From JBEKJU01 sp050011095 (GTDB lineage: Bacteria; Desulfobacterota; Syntrophorhabdia; Syntrophorhabdales; WCHB1-27): a stretch of 26,186 nucleotides of DNA. The notes below the pieces were generated by a model. The model ran no database searches. It saw nothing but the letters and a program-made list of their open reading frames with translations, and was not told where the DNA came from. The DNA lies in NCBI GenBank assembly GCA_050011095.1, contig JBEKJU010000019.1, forward strand, positions 1 through 26,186, in the 5' to 3' direction. Shown here piece by piece: positions 1-6,585 of this stretch. The stretch's first letter is position 1. Every line of letters begins with the position of its first letter. The position numbers and the translations under genes are program-made.

Positions 1-109
1 CCAGGCATCTCGTGATCGCGCTCGTCAGGGTCGTCTTCCCATGGTCGATATGGCCTATTGTCCCGATATTGACATGGGGTTTTTTCCGTTCAAACTTCTT
101 CTTAGCCAT
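1..109 (-). CDS. tuf: Elongation factor Tu, N-terminal fragment (cut by window edge)
   Basis: Only the first 36 codons are present, because the gene runs off the left edge. The reading begins MAKKKFERKKPHVNIGTIGH and continues into the P-loop IDHGKTTLT, the G1 motif of EF-Tu, the GTPase that delivers aminoacyl-tRNA to the ribosome. It is the last gene of the str operon. Its ATG (107-109) overlaps the fusA stop by eight bases, and a GGAGG Shine-Dalgarno lies six bases upstream, inside the fusA end. Identity is secure from the N-terminus and gene order; the rest of the gene cannot be judged. Confidence 0.96.
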   Translation of the reverse strand, partial: MAKKKFERKKPHVNIGTIGHIDHGKTTLTSAITRCL

Positions 110-2183
110 AGAGAGCCTCCGTAACTGTTTTTTCTCTATTCTTCATAAGGTCTTCGACGATAGCCGCGGGGGTCGGCGCGTAGTGGGAGAATTCCATGTT
201 GTAGTATCCCCTCCCCTGCGTGATGGAGCGAAGACGCGTCGTGTAACCGAACATCTCGCCCAAGGGGAGATGGGCCTGCACGCACTTCGCCTCGTTTCTG
301 TCGTCGATATCGGCGATCCTCCCTCTTCGCGCGCTGATATCACCCACAACCGCGCCCAGATAGTCGGGGGGCATGCTCAAATCCACCTTCATCACCGGTT
401 CGAGGATAATGGGATTGGCCTTTCTCACCGCCGCCTTCACCGCAATCGAAGCGGCAAGCTTGAACGCGAGGTCGGAGGAATCGACCTCGTGGTAGGAACC
501 GTCTACGAGGTCCACCTTTATGTTTATAAGGGGGTGCCCGAGGAGAACGCCCTTATCCAGGGCCTCCCTCACGCCCCTTTCTATGCTTGCCATATACTCT
601 TTCGGTATGACGCCGCCCACCGTCCTGTTCTCAAACTCGAACTCCTTCCCCTCGACGGGCGTAATATCGAGCACCACGTGGCCGTACTGACCCCTGCCGC
701 CCGATTGCTTGATATATTTCCCCGTGGCCGTGGCCTTCCGCGTGATCGTCTCCCGGTATGCCACCTGGGGCGCGGAAAAGGACATGTTCAGATTGTGCTC
801 CCGCCGGGCCCTGTCCATGACGATGTCAAGGTGCAGCTCCCCCATGCCGGAGAGCACTACCTCTCCCGTCTCCTCGTCCATCCTGACCTTAAGGGAAGGG
901 TCTTCGAGGGTGTATTGGTTGAAGACGAACCACATCTTTTTCAGGTCATCCTTTTTCTTGGGTGTCACCGCTATGGAGACGACAGGCGTGGGAACCTCGA
1001 TGTTTTCGAAGAGAATGGGATGATCGGGATCGGCCAGGGTGTTGCCCGTGGAGATGGTCTTCAGGCCGGAGACAGCGCAGATATCCCCCGCTTCGACCGA
1101 TTTGACCTCCTCCCGCTTGTCCGCGTGGAGCCTGAGGATCCTTCCGACCCTTTCCGTCTTTCCCTTCGAGCTGTTCAAAATCGTCTGACCCTGTCTCAGC
1201 CTGCCGGAATAGATCCTGACATAGCTCAACCGGCCGACGAAGGGATCATTCATGATCTTGAATACGAGGCCGCTGAAGGGCTCTTCGAGGGACCCCGCCA
1301 TGGAGCCCTCGTTTCCATCCTCACTCCAGCAGAGGTGGGGGGATACGTCCGTAGGCGACGGCAGGTAATCGACTATGGCGTCCAGAAGGGGCTGAATGCC
1401 CTTGTTCTTGAACGCCGTGCCGCAGAGAACCGGCAGGATGCTCCCGTCTAAGGTGCCCTTCCTAATCACCCGCCTCACATCGGCAGGAGTGATCTCCTTG
1501 CCGTGGAGGAAACGGTCCATCAGATCGTCATCGACCTCGGAGAGCTTCTCCATCATCTCCTCCCGTGCCTGCTCGAACCGTTCGCGCAAGGACGCGGGTA
1601 TTTCGCCGGTCGAATATTGAAAACCCAGGCGGTCGACATCGTAGAGTGTGGCTTCACCCGTGATAAGGTCGACTATCCCCAGAAACTCATCCCCTTCCTT
1701 CACGGGGATCTGGAGCAGCACGGGGTTCGCCTTCAGGATGTCGCGCATCATGCCGCCGCACTTGTCGAGATCGGCGCCGGGCCTGTCCATCTTGTTTACA
1801 AAGGCGATGCGGGGAACCCTGTACCGGTCGGCCTGCCTCCATACGGTCTCGGACTGGGGCTCCACACCCTCGACGCCCGAGAAGAGCGCCACCGCGCCGT
1901 CGAGTACCCGGAGCGAGCGTCCCACTTCCACGGTAAAATCTATGTGACCTGGGGTATCTATGATATTGATGCGGTGATTCCTCCAGAAACAGGTCGTCGC
2001 CGCAGAGGTGATCGTGATACCCCGTTCCTTCTCCTCTTCCATCCAATCCATGGTAGACGTGCCGTCATCGACCTCGCCGATCCTGTTGTTCACGCCCGTA
2101 TAGAAAAGGATCCTCTCTGTTGTCGTTGTCTTTCCGGCATCGATATGGGCCATGATGCCGACATTCCTAATAACGTCCTGCAT
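102..2183 (-). CDS. fusA: Elongation factor G
   Basis: Translational GTPase that drives ribosomal translocation and, with RRF, ribosome recycling. The 693 residues match the usual EF-G length. The G1 P-loop AHIDAGKTTTTERI is at about residues 12-25, the G3 motif DTPGHIDF carries the catalytic His, and the G4 motif is NKMD. Domain IV includes the GGRGQYGHV stretch and domain V ends at EALYG. The ATG follows the rpsG stop TAA directly, and AGGTGG within the last rpsG codons serves as the ribosome site, so the two genes are translationally coupled. The 3' end overlaps tuf by eight bases. The N-terminus is short (MQDVIRNVGIMAHIDAG), lacking the ten or so extra residues seen in E. coli. Very secure. 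Confidence 0.98.
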   Translation of the reverse strand: MQDVIRNVGIMAHIDAGKTTTTERILFYTGVNNRIGEVDDGTSTMDWMEEEKERGITITSAATTCFWRNHRINIIDTPGHIDFTVEVGRSLRVLDGAVALFSGVEGVEPQSETVWRQADRYRVPRIAFVNKMDRPGADLDKCGGMMRDILKANPVLLQIPVKEGDEFLGIVDLITGEATLYDVDRLGFQYSTGEIPASLRERFEQAREEMMEKLSEVDDDLMDRFLHGKEITPADVRRVIRKGTLDGSILPVLCGTAFKNKGIQPLLDAIVDYLPSPTDVSPHLCWSEDGNEGSMAGSLEEPFSGLVFKIMNDPFVGRLSYVRIYSGRLRQGQTILNSSKGKTERVGRILRLHADKREEVKSVEAGDICAVSGLKTISTGNTLADPDHPILFENIEVPTPVVSIAVTPKKKDDLKKMWFVFNQYTLEDPSLKVRMDEETGEVVLSGMGELHLDIVMDRARREHNLNMSFSAPQVAYRETITRKATATGKYIKQSGGRGQYGHVVLDITPVEGKEFEFENRTVGGVIPKEYMASIERGVREALDKGVLLGHPLINIKVDLVDGSYHEVDSSDLAFKLAASIAVKAAVRKANPIILEPVMKVDLSMPPDYLGAVVGDISARRGRIADIDDRNEAKCVQAHLPLGEMFGYTTRLRSITQGRGYYNMEFSHYAPTPAAIVEDLMKNREKTVTEALYG

Positions 2184-2654
2184 TTACCACCTATAATGGG
2201 CGAAGGCCTTGTTGGCCTCTGCCATCTTGTGCGTATCCTCTCGCTTCTTTATGGACCCACCCCTGTTATTGTACGCATCGATGAGTTCCCCCGCGAGCTT
2301 CTCTATCATTGTCTTCTCGGAGCGATCACGGGCGTAGCGGAGGATCCACCGTATGGCAAGGGACATTTTCCTGTCCAGCCTCACCTCGACCGGCACCTGG
2401 TACGTGGCCCCGCCGACCCTCCTGGCTTTCACCTCGAGCTCCGGCTTCACATTGTCCATGGCCCTGCGGAAAACCTTCAACGGCTCTTCCTTGAGCCTCT
2501 TCTCTATCAGATCGAAGGCCCGGTACACGAGTCTCCTCGCGAGACTTTTCTTTCCGTCCCACATGACGGAATTCACGAACCGCTGTACGAGCACATCGTT
2601 ATATTTCGGGTCAGGCATTCTCTCCCGTTTTGACACCCTTCCTTTGCGTGGCAC
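2184..2654 (-). CDS. rpsG: 30S ribosomal protein S7
   Basis: Primary 16S rRNA-binding protein that nucleates assembly of the 30S head. The 156 residues begin MPRKGRVSKR, carry the typical NDVLVQRFVNSVMWDGKKS segment and end KAFAHYRW, the expected family length. The start is GTG (2652-2654), supported by an AAAGGAGG ribosome site six bases upstream; no in-frame ATG would preserve the conserved N-terminus. It lies 24 bases downstream of rpsL and abuts fusA with no gap. In enterobacteria S7 is the autoregulator of this operon; nothing here shows whether that holds in this organism. Confidence 0.98.
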   Translation of the reverse strand: MPRKGRVSKRERMPDPKYNDVLVQRFVNSVMWDGKKSLARRLVYRAFDLIEKRLKEEPLKVFRRAMDNVKPELEVKARRVGGATYQVPVEVRLDRKMSLAIRWILRYARDRSEKTMIEKLAGELIDAYNNRGGSIKKREDTHKMAEANKAFAHYRW

Positions 2655-2678
2655 CCCTCGCCTCCTTTAATGCTTCGC

Positions 2679-3053
2679 CTACTGCTTCGGCCTCTTCGAA
2701 CCGTACTTGGACCTGCTTTTCTTTCTGTTCTGCACCCCGCTCGCGTCGAGGGAGCCTCGTATGATGTGATAGCGGACACCGGGCAGGTCCTTGACCCTCC
2801 CCCCCCTTATCAGCACAACCGAGTGCTCCTGAAGGTTGTGACCGATGCCGGGTATGTACGTTGTCACTTCCATACCGTTCGTAAGACGCACACGGGCCAC
2901 CTTCCGGAGCGCCGAGTTCGGCTTCTTGGGGGTCGTCGTATACACCCTCACACACACGCCCCTCTTCTGAGGGCAACTGGTAAGGGCGGGCGAGGCGCTC
3001 TTCTTTTTGGCGACTTCTCTCCCGAGCCTTACCAACTGATTAATAGTAGGCAT
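2679..3053 (-). CDS. rpsL: 30S ribosomal protein S12
   Basis: Decoding-centre protein of the small subunit, first gene of the str operon. The sequence MPTINQLVRLGRE, CPQKRGVCVRVYTTTPKKPNS and GHNLQEHSVVLIRGGRVKDLPGVRYH is unmistakable. The lysines at the classic streptomycin-resistance sites (TPKKPNS and GRVKDLPGV) are present, so no resistance substitution is visible. I place the start at the ATG at 3051-3053, five bases after GGGAGG; an in-frame TTG one codon upstream sits too close to the ribosome site. The leader is about 77 bases from the predicted promoter and contains two small hairpins. Confidence 0.97.
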   Translation of the reverse strand: MPTINQLVRLGREVAKKKSASPALTSCPQKRGVCVRVYTTTPKKPNSALRKVARVRLTNGMEVTTYIPGIGHNLQEHSVVLIRGGRVKDLPGVRYHIIRGSLDASGVQNRKKSRSKYGSKRPKQ

Positions 3054-3136
3054 CAATACCTCCCAAAAAAATAATCCCTTGTAATAGGGATAAAAAAGTA
3101 AGCCGGACCGTCAGCTTTTGATAAAAAAGCTTTGGG

Positions 3137-3165
3137 ATATTATCATTTTTCCCCTTCACTGTCAA
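3137..3165 (-). promoter_or_regulatory. Sigma-70-type promoter of the str operon
   Basis: On the minus strand a perfect -35 TTGACA (3160-3165) and a -10 TAATAT (3137-3142) are separated by 17 bases. Transcription would start near 3130 and give a leader of about 77 bases ahead of rpsL. Hexamers and spacing are seen directly; activity is inferred. Confidence 0.8.
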
Positions 3166-3240
3166 GAGGATTCTGTCTCTTTCCCCTCCGAGCCTTGCCT
3201 GATCATATTTCGTCTGTTCACGTGACTGGATGCAGCGCGC

Positions 3241-3273
3241 AAAAAGCCGCACACATCGGACCCCGATGGCGGC
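3241..3273 (-). terminator. Orphan intrinsic terminator, minus strand
   Basis: Read on the minus strand: GCCGC, CATCGG, loop GGT, CCGATG, a TGT bulge, GCGGC, then five Ts. That is an 11-bp GC-rich stem followed by a U-tract. It faces the str promoter, but no gene ends here, since the next gene upstream (nikM) lies on the other strand. A TATAAT-like box at 3285-3290 precedes it without a recognisable -35. Confidence 0.65.
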
Positions 3274-3364
3274 AGCCTGTGTTTATTATACTACAGTTTA
3301 TCCGCAAAAGGTAGTCTTTTGGGGTCACGCGGGGTCATCCGATGAAAGGCGCACGCAAATTTCC

Positions 3365-3394
3365 TTGACAGCGGGTGCCGCCGACGGCTATAAT
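3365..3394 (+). promoter_or_regulatory. Consensus promoter of the nickel/cobalt transport operon
   Basis: Exact TTGACA (3365-3370) and exact TATAAT (3389-3394) with an 18-base spacer. Transcription would start near 3401, immediately before the leader hairpin. No NikR-type GTATGA/TCATAC operator is visible around it. A promoter this strong in front of a metal importer suggests control acts downstream, in the leader. Confidence 0.85.
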
Positions 3395-3401
3395 TAGGCA
3401 T

Positions 3402-3454
3402 GCCACGAAGGCACAGGCAGGTCTGAAGATCGGCCGCCCCGCGTGGCTTTTTTT
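3402..3454 (+). terminator. Leader terminator/attenuator upstream of nikM
   Basis: GCCACG (3402-3407) pairs perfectly with CGTGGC (3442-3447), which is followed by seven Ts (3448-3454). The 34-base interior contains further pairing, GGTC-TGAA-GATC at 3420-3431 and short GGC/GCC arms. It starts at the predicted transcript 5' end and lies about 75 bases before the nikM start, so it looks like an attenuator. It matches no riboswitch class I can name. It is much shorter than a cobalamin riboswitch and I believe also shorter than the NiCo (czcD) class. Confidence 0.65.
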
Positions 3455-3529
3455 GTTCTCAGGGTCGCCCGGGAGAAAACTGACGCGCCTTTTGCCACGA
3501 CGAGACGGCTTGCGTCAAGGAGAGATTTT

Positions 3530-4261
3530 CTGCATATTCCCGACGGCTACCTGAGCCCCCAGACATATGTCCCCCTCTACGGCGTCTCTTTCGCCTTCTG
3601 GGTCGTTGCCATGAGAAAGGCCCGAAGGGAGCTGTCCGCGAGGCAGGTCCCCTACCTGGCTATGGCCGCCGCCTTCAGCTTCCTGATCCAGATGTTCAAC
3701 TTTCCCGCCCCCGGCGGAACGAGCGGCCACGCGGTGGGCGCCGCCCTCGTCGCCATCCTGCTCGGCCCATGGACCGCGGTGATTGCCCTCTCCGTGGTCC
3801 TTTTCATCCAGGCCCTCGTCTTTGGCGATGGCGGGATTACCGCCCTGGGCGCGAACTGTTTCAATATGGCCGTCGTGATGCCCTTCGTCTCGTACGGGGT
3901 TTTCAGGCTGGTAGGCCGGGGCAGCACCGGTGGCCGCAGGTTGTCGGTCGCCGCCTTCCTCGCCGGGTATACCGGGATCTGCACCGCGGCAATCGTCGCG
4001 GGCATAGAGTTCGGCATACAGCCCCTCATCGCATCCGGGGCCGGAGGCAAGCCCCTTTATGCCCCCTATCCGCTCAAGATCGCACTCCCCGCAATGGCGC
4101 TCCCCCATCTTTTGGTTTTTGGTGTCCTCGAAGGTTTGGTGACGGCGCTCCTCGTCCGTTATATAGTGAAGAACGAACCCTGGCTCGTCTATGGGATAAG
4201 GCAGGCCGGAACAGGAGGATTTGGTGAAAAGGCCCCTGACAGCGAACGGCGGAGGCCCTGA
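3530..4261 (+). CDS. nikM: Nickel/cobalt ECF transporter S-component (NikM/CbiM), apparent CTG start
   Basis: Membrane protein that binds Ni2+ or Co2+ and passes it through the ECF importer. From the proposed start the protein has 243 residues and reads (M)HIPDGYLSP, then several membrane helices and GGTSGHAVG with a His at residue 67. In the solved NikM2 structure the metal is held by the N-terminal Met1, His2 and His67, so the start codon must lie directly before this His. That codon is CTG (3530-3532), seven bases after AAGGAG. The only conventional in-frame alternative upstream is a GTG at 3443, inside the leader terminator. Downstream it overlaps the next gene by about 38 bases. The family cannot be split into nickel or cobalt by eye; nickel is favoured by the His-rich ATPase and the absence of cobalamin genes nearby. 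Confidence 0.88.
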   Translation: MHIPDGYLSPQTYVPLYGVSFAFWVVAMRKARRELSARQVPYLAMAAAFSFLIQMFNFPAPGGTSGHAVGAALVAILLGPWTAVIALSVVLFIQALVFGDGGITALGANCFNMAVVMPFVSYGVFRLVGRGSTGGRRLSVAAFLAGYTGICTAAIVAGIEFGIQPLIASGAGGKPLYAPYPLKIALPAMALPHLLVFGVLEGLVTALLVRYIVKNEPWLVYGIRQAGTGGFGEKAPDSERRRP

Positions 4262-4598
4262 GAGCAAGGTCTTTAAACGGAGGCTTCTTTGGGGGTTGGT
4301 CGTCCTGGCGTTCCTGACCCCCCTCGGCGTCATCCTTCCAAGGGTCTTTCGCTCGGAAGAGGCCTGGGGTGAATGGGACGCCGGGTATCTGCGCGCCGTC
4401 CTCGGCTACGCGCCGGAGAGGCTCGCAAGGGGCATCCATATCTGGCACGCCCCCGCGGCGGGCTACAGCCTCCCGACGGGGGCCGCCTGCTTCGGCTCCC
4501 AACTCGTCTCCTACCTCGTATCGGGCCTTTTGGGGCTTCTGCTTGTGGCCCTCTCGGTCTTCCTCATTTCGAAACTTGCGCGAAGGAATGAAGGATAA
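4224..4598 (+). CDS. Small accessory subunit of nickel/cobalt ECF transporter (NikN-like)
   Basis: About 124 residues with two predicted membrane helices, near residues 20-40 and 97-118, and a short loop outside the membrane. The segment TPLGVILP followed by an AWGEW motif is typical of the NikN-like or PDGLE-labelled proteins encoded beside NikM/CbiM; a literal PDGLE motif is not present. The subunit is thought to assist metal loading or transporter assembly. The start is probably GTG 4224, five bases after AGGAGG; a TTG at 4221 leaves only two bases. The gene overlaps nikM and its stop overlaps the next ATG as TAATG, so the operon is translationally coupled. Assignment rests largely on context plus the short motif. 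Confidence 0.72.
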   Translation: MKRPLTANGGGPESKVFKRRLLWGLVVLAFLTPLGVILPRVFRSEEAWGEWDAGYLRAVLGYAPERLARGIHIWHAPAAGYSLPTGAACFGSQLVSYLVSGLLGLLLVALSVFLISKLARRNEG

Positions 4599-5521
4599 TG
4601 AAGGATAGAATACCCCCGTTCCTTGAGAGACTGTACGAGCCTCTCCCCGAGACCGGCCATATCCGCACGGGGCCGCCCGTTCTGGACCGCGCCCTCAAGA
4701 AGGTCGGCTCCGTGCTGGGCGCCACCTTCGCGCAGTGGGATTCCGCGTCGAAAAGGGGCCTCCTCCAGTCGATGGATGAGAGGGCCAAGCTCGTCTGTCT
4801 CCTCTTCCTCCTCGTCGTCGCCACCCTCAAGAACGCGATAGTCCCGCACCTCGTCCTGGCAGGCCTCCTTCTTCTGCTTGTCTGCCTCTCCCGGCTAAAC
4901 CCCGCCCGTTTCTACCGGCGTATAGTCGTGCTTGCCTTCCTGTTCGGCTTTCTTATAGTGCTGCCGGCTGCATGCAATGTCGTCACGGGAGGCACGGTGG
5001 TTCTTCCCCTGCTCAGGTTCCGGGAGGCCCATCCCTTCTGGATCTACACGCTTCCTGATACCATAGGCATCACCCGGGAGGGGCTCTCCGTAACCAGCCT
5101 TGTCACCCTGCGGATGGTCAATTGCCTCTCTGTCTGCTTTCTTTTGCTCCACACCACATCGTTGCCCCGGATCGTAAGTTCCCTCAAGGTTTTCCGCGTT
5201 CCCGACAGGCTGCTCATCGTCCTTGTCCTCAGCTTCAAGTACATCTTCATCTTTTCACGGGTACTAGAGTCCATCTACCTTGCCAGGAAGAGCAGGTCCC
5301 TGGGACGGATGCCGGGGAGCGACGCGGGGAACTGGGCGGCGGGAAGGATCGCCTTCCTCTTTCGCAAGACACAAATCGAGTGCGAAGAGGTGTTCCAGGC
5401 GATGCTTTCCCGGGGCCTGGCAAAAGAGATCGAGCTTGCATCCTCCGGTCCCTTGAAGAGGCGCGACGTCGCGGCGGGCATCTGCCTTCTTTCTTTTGGA
5501 GGTATCCTCTTATGGTTATGA
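4598..5521 (+). CDS. nikQ: ECF transporter transmembrane T-component (NikQ/CbiQ)
   Basis: Scaffold membrane subunit that couples ATPase movement to the S-component. The 307 residues contain a long N-terminal stretch (about 60 residues, ending MDERAKLV) and several hydrophobic helices. Two cytoplasmic coupling segments are visible: ARKSRSLG at about residue 229 and MLSRGL at about 272, corresponding to the conserved A-R-x and A/S-R-G motifs of EcfT. The ATG shares one base with the stop of the preceding gene, and the 3' end overlaps nikO by ten bases. Length and motif order fit CbiQ proteins well; metal specificity cannot be read from this subunit. Confidence 0.9.
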   Translation: MKDRIPPFLERLYEPLPETGHIRTGPPVLDRALKKVGSVLGATFAQWDSASKRGLLQSMDERAKLVCLLFLLVVATLKNAIVPHLVLAGLLLLLVCLSRLNPARFYRRIVVLAFLFGFLIVLPAACNVVTGGTVVLPLLRFREAHPFWIYTLPDTIGITREGLSVTSLVTLRMVNCLSVCFLLLHTTSLPRIVSSLKVFRVPDRLLIVLVLSFKYIFIFSRVLESIYLARKSRSLGRMPGSDAGNWAAGRIAFLFRKTQIECEEVFQAMLSRGLAKEIELASSGPLKRRDVAAGICLLSFGGILLWL

Positions 5522-6345
5522 GAGACGGGAAAGAACTTCTCCAGGTCAGAAACGTGAGCTATTCCTATCGAGGGGACATATCGGGCCTTAAGGAGGTGAC
5601 CCTGGGCGTGCGTGAAGGCGAGATCTTCGCCATCATCGGCTCGAACGGAAGCGGTAAATCGACCCTCCTCCATATCATGGACGGCCTCATCCACCCCACG
5701 TCTGGCACGGTGCTCTTCAGGGGATCGGAGCTTTCGGAAAGGTCCCTCAGGGACCCGCTATTCTTGCGCGATTTCCGCGCGCATGTGGGATATATCTTCC
5801 AGGACCCCGACGTGCAGCTCTTCTGCCCGACCGTCCTCGACGAGCTTATGTTCGGCCCCCTCCAGCTCGGCCTCGGCGCCGGGGAGGCGGAAAGGAGGAC
5901 GGCCGAGGTGCTCGACATGCTCGAAATCGGCAATCTCGCGGCCAGGCCCTCCTACATGCTCTCCTCAGGCGAGAAAAAGAGGGTGGCCATCGGCTCGGTC
6001 CTCACCATGAACCCCCAGGTCCTCCTCCTCGACGAGCCGACAAACGGCCTCGACCCGAGGACGCAGTGCTACCTTGTCGAGCTGATCCTCGCCCTTAATG
6101 ATGCCGGAAAGAGCATTGTGATCGCCACTCACGATCTTTCGCTCGTGAGCGAGCTACAGTGCCGGGTGGCGGTGCTATCGGAGGAACACCGCATCGAAGC
6201 CCTCGGCGAGGCGGATGACATACTCCACGACGAGGCGCTTCTCCTCAAGGTGAACCTCATCCACGAACATATGCATTACCACGGGGAGACGGCCCACCGC
6301 CATATCCACTCGCACTATCTGTTTCACCGTCACGACCGGACATGA
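5512..6345 (+). CDS. nikO: ECF transporter ATPase with His-rich tail (NikO/CbiO)
   Basis: ABC-type ATPase powering the importer. Motifs in the 277 residues: Walker A GSNGSGKST (43-51), Q-loop FQDPDVQLF (about 96-104), signature LSSGE (150-154), Walker B VLLLDEPT (170-177) and switch ATHD (205-208). The C-terminus carries ten histidines between residues 251 and 274, alternating with other residues, which is likely to bind nickel or cobalt. The start at 5512 is nine bases after GGAGG (5498-5502) and preserves the overlap with nikQ; a second in-frame ATG at 5518 would be too far from it. It is the last gene of the operon. Confidence 0.93.
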   Translation: MVMRDGKELLQVRNVSYSYRGDISGLKEVTLGVREGEIFAIIGSNGSGKSTLLHIMDGLIHPTSGTVLFRGSELSERSLRDPLFLRDFRAHVGYIFQDPDVQLFCPTVLDELMFGPLQLGLGAGEAERRTAEVLDMLEIGNLAARPSYMLSSGEKKRVAIGSVLTMNPQVLLLDEPTNGLDPRTQCYLVELILALNDAGKSIVIATHDLSLVSELQCRVAVLSEEHRIEALGEADDILHDEALLLKVNLIHEHMHYHGETAHRHIHSHYLFHRHDRT

Positions 6346-6374
6346 GCGGCCTCGGCCCGAAGGGGGACAACTCC

Positions 6375-6419
6375 CTTATGGGGCGGCATGCCTGTCGTGC
6401 GCCCCTTGAGGCCCATAAG
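6375..6419 (+). terminator. Hairpin after the metal-transport operon
   Basis: CTTATGGG (6375-6382) pairs perfectly with CCCATAAG (6412-6419), enclosing an inner GGGGC/GCCCC stem. It lies 30 bases after the nikO stop. There is no clear U-tract, so a classical intrinsic terminator is uncertain; it may protect the 3' end or act together with the palindrome that follows. Confidence 0.45.
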
Positions 6420-6427
6420 CCTACTTA

Positions 6428-6585
6428 GGGCTCGTCAGAAAATAAATGGGCCATCTGGCTCGTCCTTTTGTCCGCCCGCTTCGTTGCGAAAAGGTCATGT
6501 ACATCCAGTACATTTGGCCTTTCCGCATCTCGCCGATCGGCCAAAAATCCTTAGCCATCTGACTCATTTATTTCCTTCCGAGCCC
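6428..6585. repeat. 158-bp imperfect palindromic element
   Basis: The ends are GGGCTCG (6428-6434) and CGAGCCC (6579-6585). The outer arms of about 32 bases match with mismatches: both contain AAATAAATG and a CATCTG/CAGATG segment. The centre is a second palindrome, ATGTAC-ATCCA-GTACAT flanked by AAAGG and CCTTT (about 6489-6522). The whole stretch could fold as one long hairpin, which suggests a non-autonomous palindromic or MITE-like repeat. No transposase gene is nearby. The right arm forms the last codons of the minus-strand gene ending at 6564. Confidence 0.65.

Larger units (their letters stand above)
3054..3529. other. Divergent control region between str operon and metal-transport operon
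   Basis: This 476-base stretch has no convincing gene. On the minus strand it holds the str promoter and, further upstream, an orphan intrinsic terminator. On the plus strand it holds a consensus promoter followed by a structured leader with its own terminator. In the str leader two weak hairpins can be drawn: AGCTTTT/AAAAGCT at 3113-3131 and ATCCC/GGGAT at 3074-3091, the latter just ahead of the rpsL ribosome site. The long frames crossing it in several phases have no family resemblance and start inside the RNA structures. Confidence 0.75.

Noticed and set aside
12..1451. A 479-codon open frame on the plus strand across fusA.
   Set aside because: It is antisense to an unmistakable EF-G gene, has no family resemblance, and arises from GC-rich codon bias.
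3246..3290. A small RNA gene between the TATAAT at 3285 and the terminator.
   Set aside because: No recognisable -35, and the product would be only about 35 nt, mostly terminator stem.
3402..3454. Cobalamin, guanidine-II or NiCo riboswitch in the nik leader.
   Set aside because: No B12-box and no paired ACGR tetraloop hairpins, and the element seems too short for NiCo. I left it as an unassigned attenuator; a covariance search would decide.
3443..3529. GTG 3443 as the start of nikM.
   Set aside because: It lies inside the terminator stem of the leader and would add 29 residues before the His that must be second.
3515..4333. A 272-codon minus-strand frame over nikM.
   Set aside because: Antisense shadow; low-complexity Gly/Glu/Asp sequence with no motif, while the plus strand encodes a clear membrane transporter.
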